A stretch of DNA of 64,000 bases from Oscillibacter valericigenes Sjm18-20 (GTDB taxonomy: Bacteria > Bacillota > Clostridia > Oscillospirales > Oscillospiraceae). A program made the translations under genes and the position numbers. The notes beneath the pieces were generated by a model. It searched no databases and was not told the origin of the DNA. It saw nothing but the letters and a program-made list of their open reading frames with translations. The DNA is taken from NCBI GenBank assembly GCA_000283575.1, contig AP012044.1, positions 124,001 through 188,000 of the forward strand. The letters run 5' to 3'. Positions 16,314 to 25,634 of this stretch are shown here, in pieces; positions within the stretch are counted from its first letter, which is position 1; every line of letters begins with the position of its first letter.

Positions 16314-17102
16314 TCAGTTAATAATATAGGAGACCTGACGGGCGTGCTGCAGCAGCAGCTCGGAGATTTTCTGCACGCGGTCATCCTTCATACGCTGCTT
16401 GGGTCCTGAACAGCTGATGGCGGCGATGGCGTTGCCCTTCAGGTTCAGCACCGGCACCGCAACGCAGATCAGGCCCTCCTCCAGTTCTTCCTGATCCACG
16501 GCGTAGCCGGTGAGCCGGATATTCTGGATCTCCTTGAGAATGGTGTCCTTGCTGGTCAGGGTGTTCACCGTCCGCGGTACCAGCATGGACCGATCCAGAA
16601 CGGCGGAGGCATCCTCCGGTGGAAGAAAGGCAAGGATGGCCTTTCCCACCGCCGTGCAATACATGGGCAGCCGCATGCCGATGCTGGTGCAGCTGCGGAC
16701 GGAATGCTGACTTTCTGTTTTTTCCAGGTAGATCACACTGGTGTCATCCGGGATCACAAGGTTTACCGTCTCATCGGTTTCGACGCACAGCTTTCCGATG
16801 TGGGGCAGACAAATGTTACGCAGCCCCATCCGGACGTTTGCCGCGATGCGGCACAGCTCTGTGCCCAGCTGGTATTTCTCTGTCTCCTCATCTTTATAGA
16901 GAAGCTCCGCCTCCCGGAGGGTGGAGACGATTCCGTAGGTCGTGGACTTGTGCAGCCCCACCTTTTTGCTGATCTGTGTCAGCGTCAGCGCCTCGTTGTT
17001 GTTGAAGCACTGCAGAATTTCAATGGCACGCCGGACAGACTGCACAGAGGGCGCTCCGCCGCGGACGGTTGCTTTCTTTTCTTCCAGGTCATTTTTGTCC
17101 AT
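16314..17102 (-). CDS. IclR family transcriptional regulator
   Basis: 262 residues from ATG 17102; a TTG four codons upstream is the alternative. The N-terminal winged helix (about residues 15-75) has SVRRAIEILQCF and LTLTQISKKVGLHKSTTYGIVSTL, and the C-terminal effector domain has the typical GMRLPMYCTAVGKAILAFLP and GYAVDQEELEEGLICVAVPV segments. IclR proteins bind small organic acids. It is divergent from panB and the aminotransferase gene, and repeats in the space between fit IclR operators, so it probably controls that pair and itself. Confidence 0.93.
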   Translation of the reverse strand: MDKNDLEEKKATVRGGAPSVQSVRRAIEILQCFNNNEALTLTQISKKVGLHKSTTYGIVSTLREAELLYKDEETEKYQLGTELCRIAANVRMGLRNICLPHIGKLCVETDETVNLVIPDDTSVIYLEKTESQHSVRSCTSIGMRLPMYCTAVGKAILAFLPPEDASAVLDRSMLVPRTVNTLTSKDTILKEIQNIRLTGYAVDQEELEEGLICVAVPVLNLKGNAIAAISCSGPKQRMKDDRVQKISELLLQHARQVSYIIN

Positions 17103-17296
17103 AATTGCACCCAATCTTACTATAGTTTAAACTCTGCGGCCAAAAAGAGCGCCGGCCGCAATGAAGACACTAAAAAAACAGATTAACAAAACAAATTAAT
17201 TCTAGCAGAATTACACCGGTTGTCAAGGAAAATGCGCACTACAAATTACTTTTCGGACCGTTATTGACGTGACTTTTATTAAAAATAAGCAATACA

Positions 17297-17313
17297 GTTC
17301 TGCAATACAGAAC
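17297..17313. promoter_or_regulatory. Candidate IclR operator, upstream copy
   Basis: Perfect inverted repeat GTTCTG-CAATA-CAGAAC in the divergent space. The core GCAATACAG is also repeated directly at 17289-17297. A near copy lies downstream at 17495-17506. Confidence 0.5.
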
Positions 17314-17440
17314 AAAATTGCTGAGTAGAGAAAAACGATTCAATATTTAAAAAGTAGAATGATTCTAGCTTTCTATTGCCATTTTACCCAAAAATTTTGA
17401 AATAGTAACGCCTGTTTTTCAATTTTCTATAGAAAATGAA

Positions 17441-17468
17441 TTGACAACTAAAAAAATACTGATATAAT
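17441..17468 (+). promoter_or_regulatory. Promoter of panB
   Basis: TTGACA at 17441-17446 and TATAAT at 17463-17468, 16 bases apart, in a very AT-rich stretch. Confidence 0.85.
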
Positions 17469-17494
17469 AAATATAAATTTATTGAAAAGGTTTC

Positions 17495-17506
17495 GCAATG
17501 CAGAAC
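17495..17506. promoter_or_regulatory. Candidate IclR operator, downstream copy
   Basis: GCAATGCAGAAC differs at one base from GCAATACAGAAC in the perfect palindrome at 17297-17313. It lies about 20 bases past the expected transcription start, a position that suits repression. Confidence 0.45.
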
Positions 17507-17561
17507 AATGTTTTACTTTTTGCGGTATATCCTGAAATTTACAAGAAAGGTGATCTTGGAA

Positions 17562-18425
17562 ATGAAAAAGAAGACGGTTATAGACCTGTACAAAATGAAG
17601 CAGGACGGAGAAAAAGTTTCGTGGATTACTTCTTACGACACACCCTTTGCCTCCTTTGTTGAGCAGGCGGGGATCGACATGATTCTGGTGGGTGACTCGC
17701 TGGGTATGGTCGTAGAGGGCTACGACAGCACAGTTCCTGTGACCATGGACCAGTGCATTGAGCACTGTCAGGCGGTTCGCCGCGGCGCACCCAACACCTT
17801 CGTTGTGGGCGACATGCCTTTCGGCTCCTATCAGATCTCCGATGAGCTGGCTGCTGAGAACGCCATCCGCTTCCTGAAGGAAGGCGGCGTGGACGCCATC
17901 AAGCTGGAGGGCGGCTGCACGGTTGCCAGCCGCATCAGGGCCATTCGCAACTGTGGCATTCTGGTATTTGGGCATATCGGCCTGACGCCCCAGTCCTCCG
18001 GCGTTTTGGGGGGCCACAAGGCGCAGGGCCGTACGGTGGAGAGCGCACGCAGCGTTCTGGAGGATGCCCTCGCCGTTGAGGCTGCCGGTGCCAACTTTTT
18101 GCTGGTGGAGGCCGTTCCCCCCGAGGTCACGGCTGAAATACATAAACTGCTGCACATCCCCGTGTACTCCATCGGCGCTGGCGCTCCCTGCGACGGCCAG
18201 CTTACCATCTTTGCCGATACTATTGGCATGTTCCAGGCTTTTACGCCCAAGTTCATCAAGAAGTATGCCGAAATCGCCCCCATCGTGGTGGATGCGTTCA
18301 AGCAGTATTCCACCGAGATCAAGGAAGGCAAATTTCCCACCGACGAGCACTCCTATCATGTGATCGGCGATATGGCTCCCTTTAACGAGCTTTTTGCCGA
18401 GTATGATAAGAAGTGCGGTAAATAA
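17562..18425 (+). CDS. panB: 3-methyl-2-oxobutanoate hydroxymethyltransferase (or close PanB-like enzyme)
   Basis: 287 residues from ATG 17562, with AAAGGTGA upstream; longer frames to 17508 lack a ribosome site. A TIM-barrel of the PEP mutase/PanB superfamily: SYDTPFASFVEQAGIDMILVGDSLG, metal site Asp, GHIGLTPQ, KAQG and YSIGAGAPCDGQ are all the PanB hallmarks. PanB transfers a hydroxymethyl group from methylene-THF to 2-oxoisovalerate for pantothenate. No panC or panD is near; instead an aminotransferase follows 29 bases downstream, so a related 2-oxoacid substrate is possible. Confidence 0.85.
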   Translation: MKKKTVIDLYKMKQDGEKVSWITSYDTPFASFVEQAGIDMILVGDSLGMVVEGYDSTVPVTMDQCIEHCQAVRRGAPNTFVVGDMPFGSYQISDELAAENAIRFLKEGGVDAIKLEGGCTVASRIRAIRNCGILVFGHIGLTPQSSGVLGGHKAQGRTVESARSVLEDALAVEAAGANFLLVEAVPPEVTAEIHKLLHIPVYSIGAGAPCDGQLTIFADTIGMFQAFTPKFIKKYAEIAPIVVDAFKQYSTEIKEGKFPTDEHSYHVIGDMAPFNELFAEYDKKCGK

Positions 18426-18454
18426 GCTCCGGCTGCGAACGGAGGGAAAGAATT

Positions 18455-19657
18455 ATGTCTGAATTTGCCCATAGAATGGAGACTATGGCCGGGACGGCCG
18501 AAGTTGTAAAGAACCTTTTTGCGGCGCTGGGTGACCCGGAACTGATCTCCCTTGGTATTGGCGCGCCGGCAAGTGAGGCACTGCCGGTGGATATTGTCCG
18601 GGAGATCACCAACGACGTACTGCGGCTGGATACCCGCGGAATCGAAGCGCTGCAGTATGGCCCGGTAATGGGCGTCAAGGACCTGCGGGAGGTGGTGGCG
18701 GAGCAGCTGCTGGCCCCCAAAGGCGTTAAGACGGACGCCGACCATATCATGATTACAGTGGGCGGACTGGAGGCCATCAGCCTCACCTGCCAGCTGTTTA
18801 TCAACCCGGGCGATGTCATTTTGGTGGAGAGCCCCACGTTCGTCCACGCAGTGGAGACCTTCGAGATGTTCGAGGCCCGCTGCATCGGCGTCCGGATGGA
18901 TGACGACGGCATGGAGGTGGAGGATCTGGAGAATAAGATCCGTCAGTATCACCCCAAGATGATCTATACCATTCCCACCTTTCAGAACCCCACGGGCCGG
19001 ACGCTCTCGCAGGCGCGGCGCAAGCGCGTGGCGGAGCTTTCTGCCATGTACGACGTACTGGTGCTGGAGGACGATCCATACCGGGACATCCGCTACAGCG
19101 GCGAGGATTTGCTGCCCATCAAGTCCTTTGATACGACCGGCAACGTGATCCTTGGCAACAGCTTTTCAAAGATTTTCTCGGCGGGAAGCCGAATCGGCTA
19201 CATCGTGGGCAACGACCGGGTGATGGAGATGCTGCAAAGGGCCAAGACCGCGTCCAACTCCCAGACGTCCATGCTGCCTCAAATCCAGTGCGCGGAGTTC
19301 TTCAAGCGCGGATACTACGAAAAGCATCACAAGCTGATCTGCGACCTGTACCGGGAGCGCCGCGACGTGATGATGGAGTGTCTGGACAAATACTTCCCCG
19401 AGGGGACGAAGCATACGCGGCCGGATGGCGGATTGTTTACCTGGGCGGAGCTGCCCGGCGGATTGAATACTACCGAGCTTTTGAAAGAAGCTGTCTCCCG
19501 TAAGGATGTGAAGGTTTCGTACATCGCCGGAGAGAAATTTTTCACTGACGGTGAGCGGATCACCAACTGCATGCGCATCAGCTTTGGCGCAGTACCGCCG
19601 GATAAGATCCGGATCGCTACGGAGCGTCTGGGCCGAATGTTCTGCAGTAAATTGTAA
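18455..19657 (+). CDS. PLP-dependent aminotransferase, class I fold (2-aminoadipate/aromatic type)
   Basis: 400 residues with GGAGGG upstream of ATG 18455. Motifs: LISLGIGAPASEALP at the start, TVGGLEAISLTCQLF cofactor loop, IPTFQNPTG, LEDDPYRDIRYSG, and SFSKIFSAGSRIGY with the PLP lysine. It resembles the LysN/MocR C-domain group, which has broad specificity. It is co-transcribed with panB and may make or use the 2-oxoacid that PanB acts on. The substrate is not known. Confidence 0.9.
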   Translation: MSEFAHRMETMAGTAEVVKNLFAALGDPELISLGIGAPASEALPVDIVREITNDVLRLDTRGIEALQYGPVMGVKDLREVVAEQLLAPKGVKTDADHIMITVGGLEAISLTCQLFINPGDVILVESPTFVHAVETFEMFEARCIGVRMDDDGMEVEDLENKIRQYHPKMIYTIPTFQNPTGRTLSQARRKRVAELSAMYDVLVLEDDPYRDIRYSGEDLLPIKSFDTTGNVILGNSFSKIFSAGSRIGYIVGNDRVMEMLQRAKTASNSQTSMLPQIQCAEFFKRGYYEKHHKLICDLYRERRDVMMECLDKYFPEGTKHTRPDGGLFTWAELPGGLNTTELLKEAVSRKDVKVSYIAGEKFFTDGERITNCMRISFGAVPPDKIRIATERLGRMFCSKL

Positions 19658-19686
19658 CCAGGAAATCCGGGGAAATATCGCCGGAC

Positions 19687-19721
19687 GGGAGAGCAGACTG
19701 AAAAGAGCAGTTTGCTCTCCC
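19687..19721 (+). terminator. Terminator after the panB-aminotransferase pair
   Basis: GGGAGAGCA (19687-19695) pairs with TGCTCTCCC (19713-19721), followed by ATTTGTGTT. Confidence 0.75.
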
Positions 19722-19899
19722 ATTTGTGTTAAATGGGCCCGGCTGTAAAATCTAAAAGTGGGGTTTCAAAAAAGGACTAAAATCGAATAAACATAACAGA
19801 AGCAACCCCCCGGCGGGTCTCTTGACCAAAATGCAGGCGGGGATAATTCCGGAAAACAAGCCGGGTCTGCTGAACGATGACAAAAGGGGAGAATATTAC

Positions 19900-20990
19900 A
19901 TAGAATAAAAATCCGATATTGAGATTGCACAGAAAGCTCCATGCTGCCGATCACGCAGATCGCGGCAAGCTGGGTATCGGCAAGGATGCGCTCGAATCCT
20001 ATGGCCGCACAAAGGCCAAGCTAGACATTTACGCGCTGAAGGAGATTCCTCGCAGAGCGAAGCTGGTTCTCGTGACCGCCATTAACCCCACTCCCGCGGG
20101 TGAGGGTAAGACCACTACCCCCGTCGGCCTTGCGCACACATTGGCGCGGCTGGGGAAAAACCCGGTGCTGTGCCTGTGTGAGCCGTCTCTTGGCTCCGTG
20201 TTCGGCGTCAAGGGCGGTAAGGGCAACGGCGTACCTCGAGAGGATGGCTTTGATATCACGGCGGCCTCTGAAATCATGGCTGTGCTGTACCTTGCCACCA
20301 GCCTTACGGACCTGAAGGCCCGCCTTGCCCGCATGGTGGTTGCTTATACCCGGGACGACAAACCTGTGACCGCCCATGATCTGAAAGCAGAGGGCGCTAT
20401 GGCCGCTTTGCTGAAGGATGCCATTAAGCCCAATCTGGTGCAGACGCTGGAGCACACCCCCGCGCTGGTTCACGGCGGTCCGTTTGTTAACATCGCCATG
20501 GCTGCAACTCCATTTCCGCAACGCGGGCCGGTCTGAAGCTGGGCGATTACGTTGTGACGGAGGCGGGCTTCGGCGCGGACCTGGGCGCTGAAAAGTTTTT
20601 GGACATTAAGTGCCGTGCCGGCGGCTTTACTCCCTCCGCAGTTGTGGTGGCACCGTCCGCGCTCTGAAGCATCACGGCGGTGTGGCTAAGACCGACTTGA
20701 ATAACGAGAACCTGCTGGCTCTGGAGAAGGGCTTGGCCAATCTGCTCCAGCATATAGAGAACATCACCAGAGTGTTCGGCCTGCCCTGCGTCGTTGCCAT
20801 CAACGCCTTCTCGACGGATACTGCCGCGGAGCTGAAGCTGGTGGAGGACAAGTGCCATGAGCTGGGCGTCAACGTGGCGCTGACCTGCGACATCATGACT
20901 ATGCCGGACCTTCCCAAGGCTCCCGCCGCTGAGAAGAGCGACGTGGACGAAAGCGACAAAATCTCCGGCCTGTTTTTATGTTCACTCTCC
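19900..20990 (+). pseudogene. fhs: Formate-tetrahydrofolate ligase, decayed
   Basis: Reading across frames recovers the formate-THF ligase sequence: [18 protein letters not shown], then a long intact stretch with [18 protein letters not shown] and [12 protein letters not shown], then [22 protein letters not shown] and [14 protein letters not shown]. Single-base losses shift the frame near 19940, 19965, 20496 (GCCCAT to GCCAT) and 20649, and the start codon area is damaged. After GVNVALT the sequence jumps to [18 protein letters not shown], so roughly 150-180 codons are missing before the C-terminal end. The enzyme cannot be made. A working copy elsewhere is likely but not seen. Confidence 0.9.
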
Positions 20991-21082
20991 TTCTTCGGCG
21001 GATCTGCGGGCCGCGCGGATCGGGGAGACCCGGCGTAGTTCAAGACAAAAGATCTGTAACGTTATGCAAAGAGGATGCTCGC

Positions 21083-21500
21083 ATGACCTTAACAACGGGG
21101 GCGATGGCTTTTATCCGCCGCACCAGCTGGCAGGAAATCCGACTGGGACCGGGGCGAATAAAGGAACTATCGTCTTGGGAACCCTGCAAAAGGAGATGCG
21201 CTTTCTTCATGTGGCCGGATTTAAAGGTGAGGGGGCCTTTGTGAGCTGTGCCTTCGTCCATCCTGACGGAGAGCGGTTATAGGGTGGGAATTTACACCTC
21301 TCCCCATCTGAAGTTGGCTGAACGAGTGTATGAGGATCAGCGATACGGACATTCCGGATGAGATTTGCGGTTGCCTGACGACACCAATAGATTTCCGCGC
21401 CGAAGGCTGCCGTCATTAGAGACACCGCGCTGGAGAGCACACGGAGATTCCGGGAGATGCTATTTGACGTTTTGCCGCTCACGGGAGTAACTCGGACCGA
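21083..21500 (+). pseudogene. folC: Folylpolyglutamate synthase, decayed
   Basis: Pieces of the FolC N-terminal region appear in different frames: AMAFIRRTSWQEIRLGPGRIKEL, then QKEMRFLHVAG followed by a ruined P-loop (FKGEGA where the family has TNGKGS), then SSILTESGYRVGIYTSPHLK and AERVYEDQ. Stops and shifts occur near 21180, 21280 and 21360, and the C-terminal half is absent. It lies directly after the decayed fhs, so a one-carbon gene pair has been lost together. Confidence 0.75.
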
Positions 21501-21611
21501 ATAAAGATGGGAATTCACCCTACCGGCCAATCAGATGGCTTTTATCCATGCCGGGAGGGCACCGGAGTTATCTTAAAACCGCCCGTAAACGGGCCGAAAG
21601 GGGTGCAAAGT

Positions 21612-22289
21612 ATGATACGAGCGGTCATCTGCGATGACGAGATGGCGACTCAACGGATTATCAGCTACTTTATCGAGCTGGAGGGATTGCCCATTGAGAT
21701 TGTGGGTACCGCCTTGAATGGAGAGAACGCGCTGAAGCTCATTGAAAAGGAAAAGCCGGATTTGACTTTTCTGGACATTCAGATGCCGCTTTTCAACGGT
21801 TTTGAGGTGATTGAGCAGCTGAAGAGCAACTATACCAAGTTCATCGTTGTCACCGTTTACAACACCTTTGCCTACGCACAGAAGGCGCTGCGCCTGGGTG
21901 TGTGTGATATCATTGCCAAGCCCATCGATGTTGAGCAACTCCGGCAGGCCATCACCCGGGCCATCGGCTGGAACATCACACCCAACAATACGCTGAACAG
22001 GGTTCTTGCGTATATTCATCAAAACTACTCGGATAAGATTACCATTTCCGACCTGTCCAACGCGGCCTGCTGCACCACCACCTACATTGCCCATATGTTT
22101 AAGCGGCATCTCAATATGACGGCGATGGAGTATATCAACAAGACCCGGGTGGACAAGGCGGTAAAGCTCCTGCGCTCGGGCGTCAGCATTCAGGAGACGG
22201 CATTCAGCGTTGGCTACGAGAGCCTGAATAACTTCTACAAATACTTTAAACTGTATACAGGAAAAACACCGGCAAAGTGTATTATTTAG
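21612..22289 (+). CDS. Response regulator with AraC-type DNA-binding domain (YesN-like)
   Basis: 225 residues from ATG 21612 with GAAAGGGGTG upstream. The receiver domain (1-120) has acidic pair DD in ICDDE, phospho-acceptor Asp in FLDIQMP and Lys in AKPID. Residues about 130-225 are an AraC double HTH with SDLSNAACCTTTYIAHMFKRH and FSVGYESLNNFYKYFKLYTGKTP. YesN-type regulators act with an integral-membrane YesM-type kinase, often on sugar or peptide uptake genes. No kinase gene is adjacent, so it is an orphan here. Confidence 0.92.
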   Translation: MIRAVICDDEMATQRIISYFIELEGLPIEIVGTALNGENALKLIEKEKPDLTFLDIQMPLFNGFEVIEQLKSNYTKFIVVTVYNTFAYAQKALRLGVCDIIAKPIDVEQLRQAITRAIGWNITPNNTLNRVLAYIHQNYSDKITISDLSNAACCTTTYIAHMFKRHLNMTAMEYINKTRVDKAVKLLRSGVSIQETAFSVGYESLNNFYKYFKLYTGKTPAKCII

Positions 22290-22309
22290 CGGCAAAAGGA
22301 AAAGAAAAA

Positions 22310-22340
22310 GGACCCGTCGGTTGAATAAACCGGCGGGTCC
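22310..22340. terminator. Terminator between the response regulator and hydrolase genes
   Basis: GGACCCGTCGGTT pairs with AACCGGCGGGTCC. The T-run lies on the minus strand (A-rich 22301-22309 on plus), so it best serves transcripts from the hydrolase gene. Confidence 0.75.
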
Positions 22341-22520
22341 GATTGCGCGGAGGGACCGTGCAGCCTGTCCATAGAAACTATTTAAAACGCCTTGCCGGCG
22401 CAATCAGTCGTTGAGAAAACCGGAAAAATGGGAAGCGCGAGACCCGTGTCTCGGATTGTCGGCACCATGCCTCGATGCTGGCCGCAGCCCGCGGCGTGTT
22501 GACAACTTGACTGGTGAGGC

Positions 22521-23378
22521 CTAAAGATTGACGTACTCAGCGCCCTTGACCTGAGAGGCGATCCATTTGCCGACCATTGTGCACATGGTTATGCGGCTGT
22601 CGGAGAAGCTGTGATCGCTGTCCAGAAGATCGTACTTCTGGCTTGCGGCCGTGGCGTGATTCGCCAACTTGTCCCACAGCGGCCTGATCATGTCCGCCGG
22701 GGGAGCGAGGAAGTCCTTTTTACCGCCCACAAAGTACAGGTTCCGATCTTTGAGATCGTCAAAGGCCTGCGAGAACGCCAGCTTTTTGTAGCAGGTCTTT
22801 GCGTTTTCGAAAAGGGAGGTGGGAGATTCCTGTTTGAGACAGGAGCCCTCCAGCAGGAGCGCCTTGAACTTATCCTCCTGACCGTTTTCAAAAAACCAGG
22901 GCATATCGTACGGAGCTATGCACACACCGCCCCGAAGCCAGGGCGTGTGGCGCAGCACATTGATGCAGGTCAGACCGCCCATGCTGTGGCCCGCCAGAAA
23001 AACGTTGTCTGTATCGATGTGATACTTTTCCGCGATCTCCGGGCTTTGCACCCACGAGGCAATCACGTCAATGTCCTCAATCAGGCCGGAGAAGGTATAA
23101 TTGCCCTCGCTGCCCCAGGCACCCCGATAAAACGGGTTCACAACCACACAGCCCATACGGCGCAGCGCCTGATCCAGATCGTGATTGGTACAGTGTCCTG
23201 GAAAGCCATGGAGAACAATGACACAGGGGTGCTTTTCGCATACGTCGCCGCCGGGAAACATGGTATAGCCGAAAAGGCGGCAGCCGTGGCTCACAACTTC
23301 CAGAGCATCCGTTCCCGGAAACTCCTGATTGGTCTGATAGGTGCGATCTCTAAACAAATTTTGTGGATAAAGTTTCAT
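22521..23378 (-). CDS. Alpha/beta hydrolase, serine peptidase or esterase type
   Basis: 285 residues. Oxyanion loop VLHGFPG, nucleophile elbow AGHSMGGLT, acid residue in GGKKDFLAPP and His in DSDHSFSD complete a catalytic triad. The fold is closest to S9/S33-type aminoacyl-peptidases and esterases. No signal peptide, so cytosolic. It lies downstream of the alanine/glycine symporter gene on the same strand and might process an imported compound; the substrate is unknown. Confidence 0.88.
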   Translation of the reverse strand: MKLYPQNLFRDRTYQTNQEFPGTDALEVVSHGCRLFGYTMFPGGDVCEKHPCVIVLHGFPGHCTNHDLDQALRRMGCVVVNPFYRGAWGSEGNYTFSGLIEDIDVIASWVQSPEIAEKYHIDTDNVFLAGHSMGGLTCINVLRHTPWLRGGVCIAPYDMPWFFENGQEDKFKALLLEGSCLKQESPTSLFENAKTCYKKLAFSQAFDDLKDRNLYFVGGKKDFLAPPADMIRPLWDKLANHATAASQKYDLLDSDHSFSDSRITMCTMVGKWIASQVKGAEYVNL

Positions 23379-23407
23379 GATACACTCCTTGTTGAGAGTT
23401 TTATAAT

Positions 23408-23439
23408 GGCCCCTACCCTATGGAAATAGGATAGGGGCC
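23408..23439 (-). terminator. Hairpin between the symporter and hydrolase genes
   Basis: GGCCCCTACCCTAT (23408-23421) pairs with ATAGGATAGGGGCC (23426-23439) with one mismatch. The minus-strand tail is AT-rich (ATTATAAAA) rather than a pure T-run, so termination is probably partial. Confidence 0.55.
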
Positions 23440-23460
23440 AAAGAGGGGCTATGCATTTGC

Positions 23461-24864
23461 TCAGTGCTTTGCGGCCTCGCCCTTGAGTTTATGAATGGGA
23501 TCGATGAATTCCCTGGTGTCACTTGCGATGATTCCGCAAAACAGAATCAGGGAGAACAGGTTGGGAATGCACATGGAACCGTTGCAGAAGTCTGCGGCGT
23601 TCCAAAGTATGTCGGAGGCGGTGACGCAGCCGATGAAAGAGAAGATCATGACCAGACAGTGATAGATCACGATGGCTTTTTCACCGAACAGATACTCGAA
23701 CGAAGTCTCACCGCACCAGGACCAGCCGATGATGGTGGAGAACGCGAACAGCACAAGGCAGACGGTCATCACGATATCGCCCACGGATCCAAGGCCGTTG
23801 ATCCACGCCTGATTTGCCACGGCGGCGGCGGCGCCGTCGAAGGTACCGTTGGCGAGCATATCGCCTACGCCGGTAGTCAGGATGATGAGAGCGGTAAAGG
23901 TGCACACGACAATGGTGTCAACAAAGACCTCAATAATGCCGTACAGAGCCTGCTTGGCGGGCACGTCGATCTGAGAGGTGACGTGGACCAGGGGAGCGCC
24001 GCCGATGCCGGCCTCGTTGGAGAAAATACCGCGGGATACGCCGCGTTTGATTGCTTCCTTAATCGAAATACCGGCCACCGCGCCAAAAGCGGCCTTACCG
24101 CTGAAAGCGCCGACAAAGATCTCTCCGAAAGCTGCGGGGACGGCGCCGAAGTTGATGACGATGATGATCAGGCCGAAGAAGACATACATGACGGCCATGA
24201 CGGGAGTCAGCATCGTGCAGACCTTACCGATTTTGGTGATGCCGCCAAAGACCACCAGACCGGCCAGACTCGAGACGATAATACCCCAGACCCAGTTGGG
24301 AACGACGGGGATGGAGACGTTCAGTACGCCAACGAGAGAGTTGGCCTGCACGGCGTTGCAGGAAACCAGAGCGACCATGACGCAACACACTGCAAAGATA
24401 CCGCCCAGGAGCTTGCCCAGCCACTTGGTTTTCATGCCGCGGGTGAGGATGTACATAACGCCGCCGCGCCAGATACCCTTGGTATCCTTTTCGCGGAAGT
24501 GCATGGCCAGAGAGATTTCGGAATACTTGGTAGCCATGCCGAAGATAGCAGACACCCACATCCAGAAAATGGCACCAGGGCCGCCTGTCATGATAGCAGT
24601 GGTAACACCAACGATGTTGCCGGTGCCAATGCAGGAAGATAGGGCTGTTGCCAGAGCTTGAAAGGGACGGATCTGGCCGTCGCCGCCTGCGGTCTTCTGG
24701 CGGATGTTGCCGAAGACCTCACGGAATGCGACACCGAACTTACGGAACTGCACGCCTCTTGTTACGATGGTCATCAGAATGCCGGTGCCGAGAAAGACTA
24801 CCAGCATAATGGGACCGAAGAGGAAACTTACGCCAGCGACCAAGAAATTGTTTAATGCTTCCAT
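23461..24864 (-). CDS. Alanine/glycine:cation symporter (AGCS family)
   Basis: 467 residues and about ten to eleven membrane helices. The AGCS signature is clear: FQALATALSSCIGTGNIVGV followed by GGPGAIFWMWVSAIFGMATKYSE, and later GISIKEAIKRGVSRGIFSNEAGIG. It imports alanine, glycine or related small amino acids with sodium. Before the prophage entered, its upstream neighbour was probably the M20 deacylase at the right edge of the window, so the two may have formed an amino acid release and uptake unit. Confidence 0.93.
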   Translation of the reverse strand: MEALNNFLVAGVSFLFGPIMLVVFLGTGILMTIVTRGVQFRKFGVAFREVFGNIRQKTAGGDGQIRPFQALATALSSCIGTGNIVGVTTAIMTGGPGAIFWMWVSAIFGMATKYSEISLAMHFREKDTKGIWRGGVMYILTRGMKTKWLGKLLGGIFAVCCVMVALVSCNAVQANSLVGVLNVSIPVVPNWVWGIIVSSLAGLVVFGGITKIGKVCTMLTPVMAVMYVFFGLIIIVINFGAVPAAFGEIFVGAFSGKAAFGAVAGISIKEAIKRGVSRGIFSNEAGIGGAPLVHVTSQIDVPAKQALYGIIEVFVDTIVVCTFTALIILTTGVGDMLANGTFDGAAAAVANQAWINGLGSVGDIVMTVCLVLFAFSTIIGWSWCGETSFEYLFGEKAIVIYHCLVMIFSFIGCVTASDILWNAADFCNGSMCIPNLFSLILFCGIIASDTREFIDPIHKLKGEAAKH

Positions 24865-25517
24865 GCTTTCTCTTCTTTCCTTTTATTTTGGTACACCACA
24901 CACAAAATGAACCAAGTAAAGACCGAACTCCGATACGGTACCGGATACCGAAAACCGGACTTCACCTCAAATCAAAAGTGGAAAGCAAGATTTCCACTGA
25001 TTTGCTGCAAAAAACAGAACAGGGGTCAAGAAAATAGAAGAAAAATCGTATATGAAGAAGTATAATAGCAGAAAAACCAAATGTCTTTTATCAATTTTGT
25101 ATTTTTATATATCAGTTATGCTGTTAGTAAACAAAAAAATAAAGCCAAATTTGTGTAAGTTTATTATTTAACCAATCACATAATGTGAAAAAGAGTTCTA
25201 TAAAAGCGAGACTCTTATTATAAAATAGAACATTTGCCTGGAAGAGTGAAATTGTTTGCAACTCCTGTTCTGAAAAACAGATGTATGCGGCAGTATAGCA
25301 CACGACACGGATTATTTGAATTTAAAGCCGCAACGCTTTTAGACCACTGTGCTATTTCCACAAATTACCCGAGCACGGTTCCAGCCTGAAAAAATATTTT
25401 GTAGAAAAGAATGAAAAAACAGGAAACCATTGGTCTTATTGAAATGCTTCTATCTCAACAAACGACGGGTCTCATGCCTTGTTTTCGCACTTGGTGATTC
25501 TGTGCCTTTCAGTTATT
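24865..25517. other. AT-rich promoter region of the symporter gene, host flank of the prophage
   Basis: No gene was seen. Inverted repeats: GTGGAAA/TTTCCAC at 24978-24997 in the expected 5' leader, GTTCTAT/ATAGAAC at 25195-25231, and ATAGCACA/TGTGCTAT at 25295-25355. I cannot fix the symporter promoter with confidence. Confidence 0.5.
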
Positions 25518-25542
25518 CTTACAGATACTGTAAGTTTTTTCT
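25518..25542. other. Candidate attL
   Basis: Inverted repeat CTTACAG-ATA-CTGTAAG at 25518-25534. The seven bases AGATACT at its centre, and 17 of 20 bases from 25523 on, recur at 63774-63793 beyond the integrase, where they again sit in an inverted repeat. A 7-base identical overlap inside imperfect arms fits tyrosine-recombinase core sites. Confidence 0.42.
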
Positions 25543-25592
25543 TATAGCATCAATCAATACAAGGACAACTGTGTCGCAACTGTGGATTATGC

Positions 25593-25634
25593 AAGGAACC
25601 CGGAGAGCCAGACTAAATGCTCTCCGGGTTCCTT
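25593..25634 (-). terminator. Terminator at the end of the late operon
   Basis: AAGGAACCCGGAGAGC (25593-25608) and its complement (25619-25634) form a 16-bp stem that overlaps the stop codon of the last late gene. The same stem recurs at 47717-47753. Confidence 0.75.
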
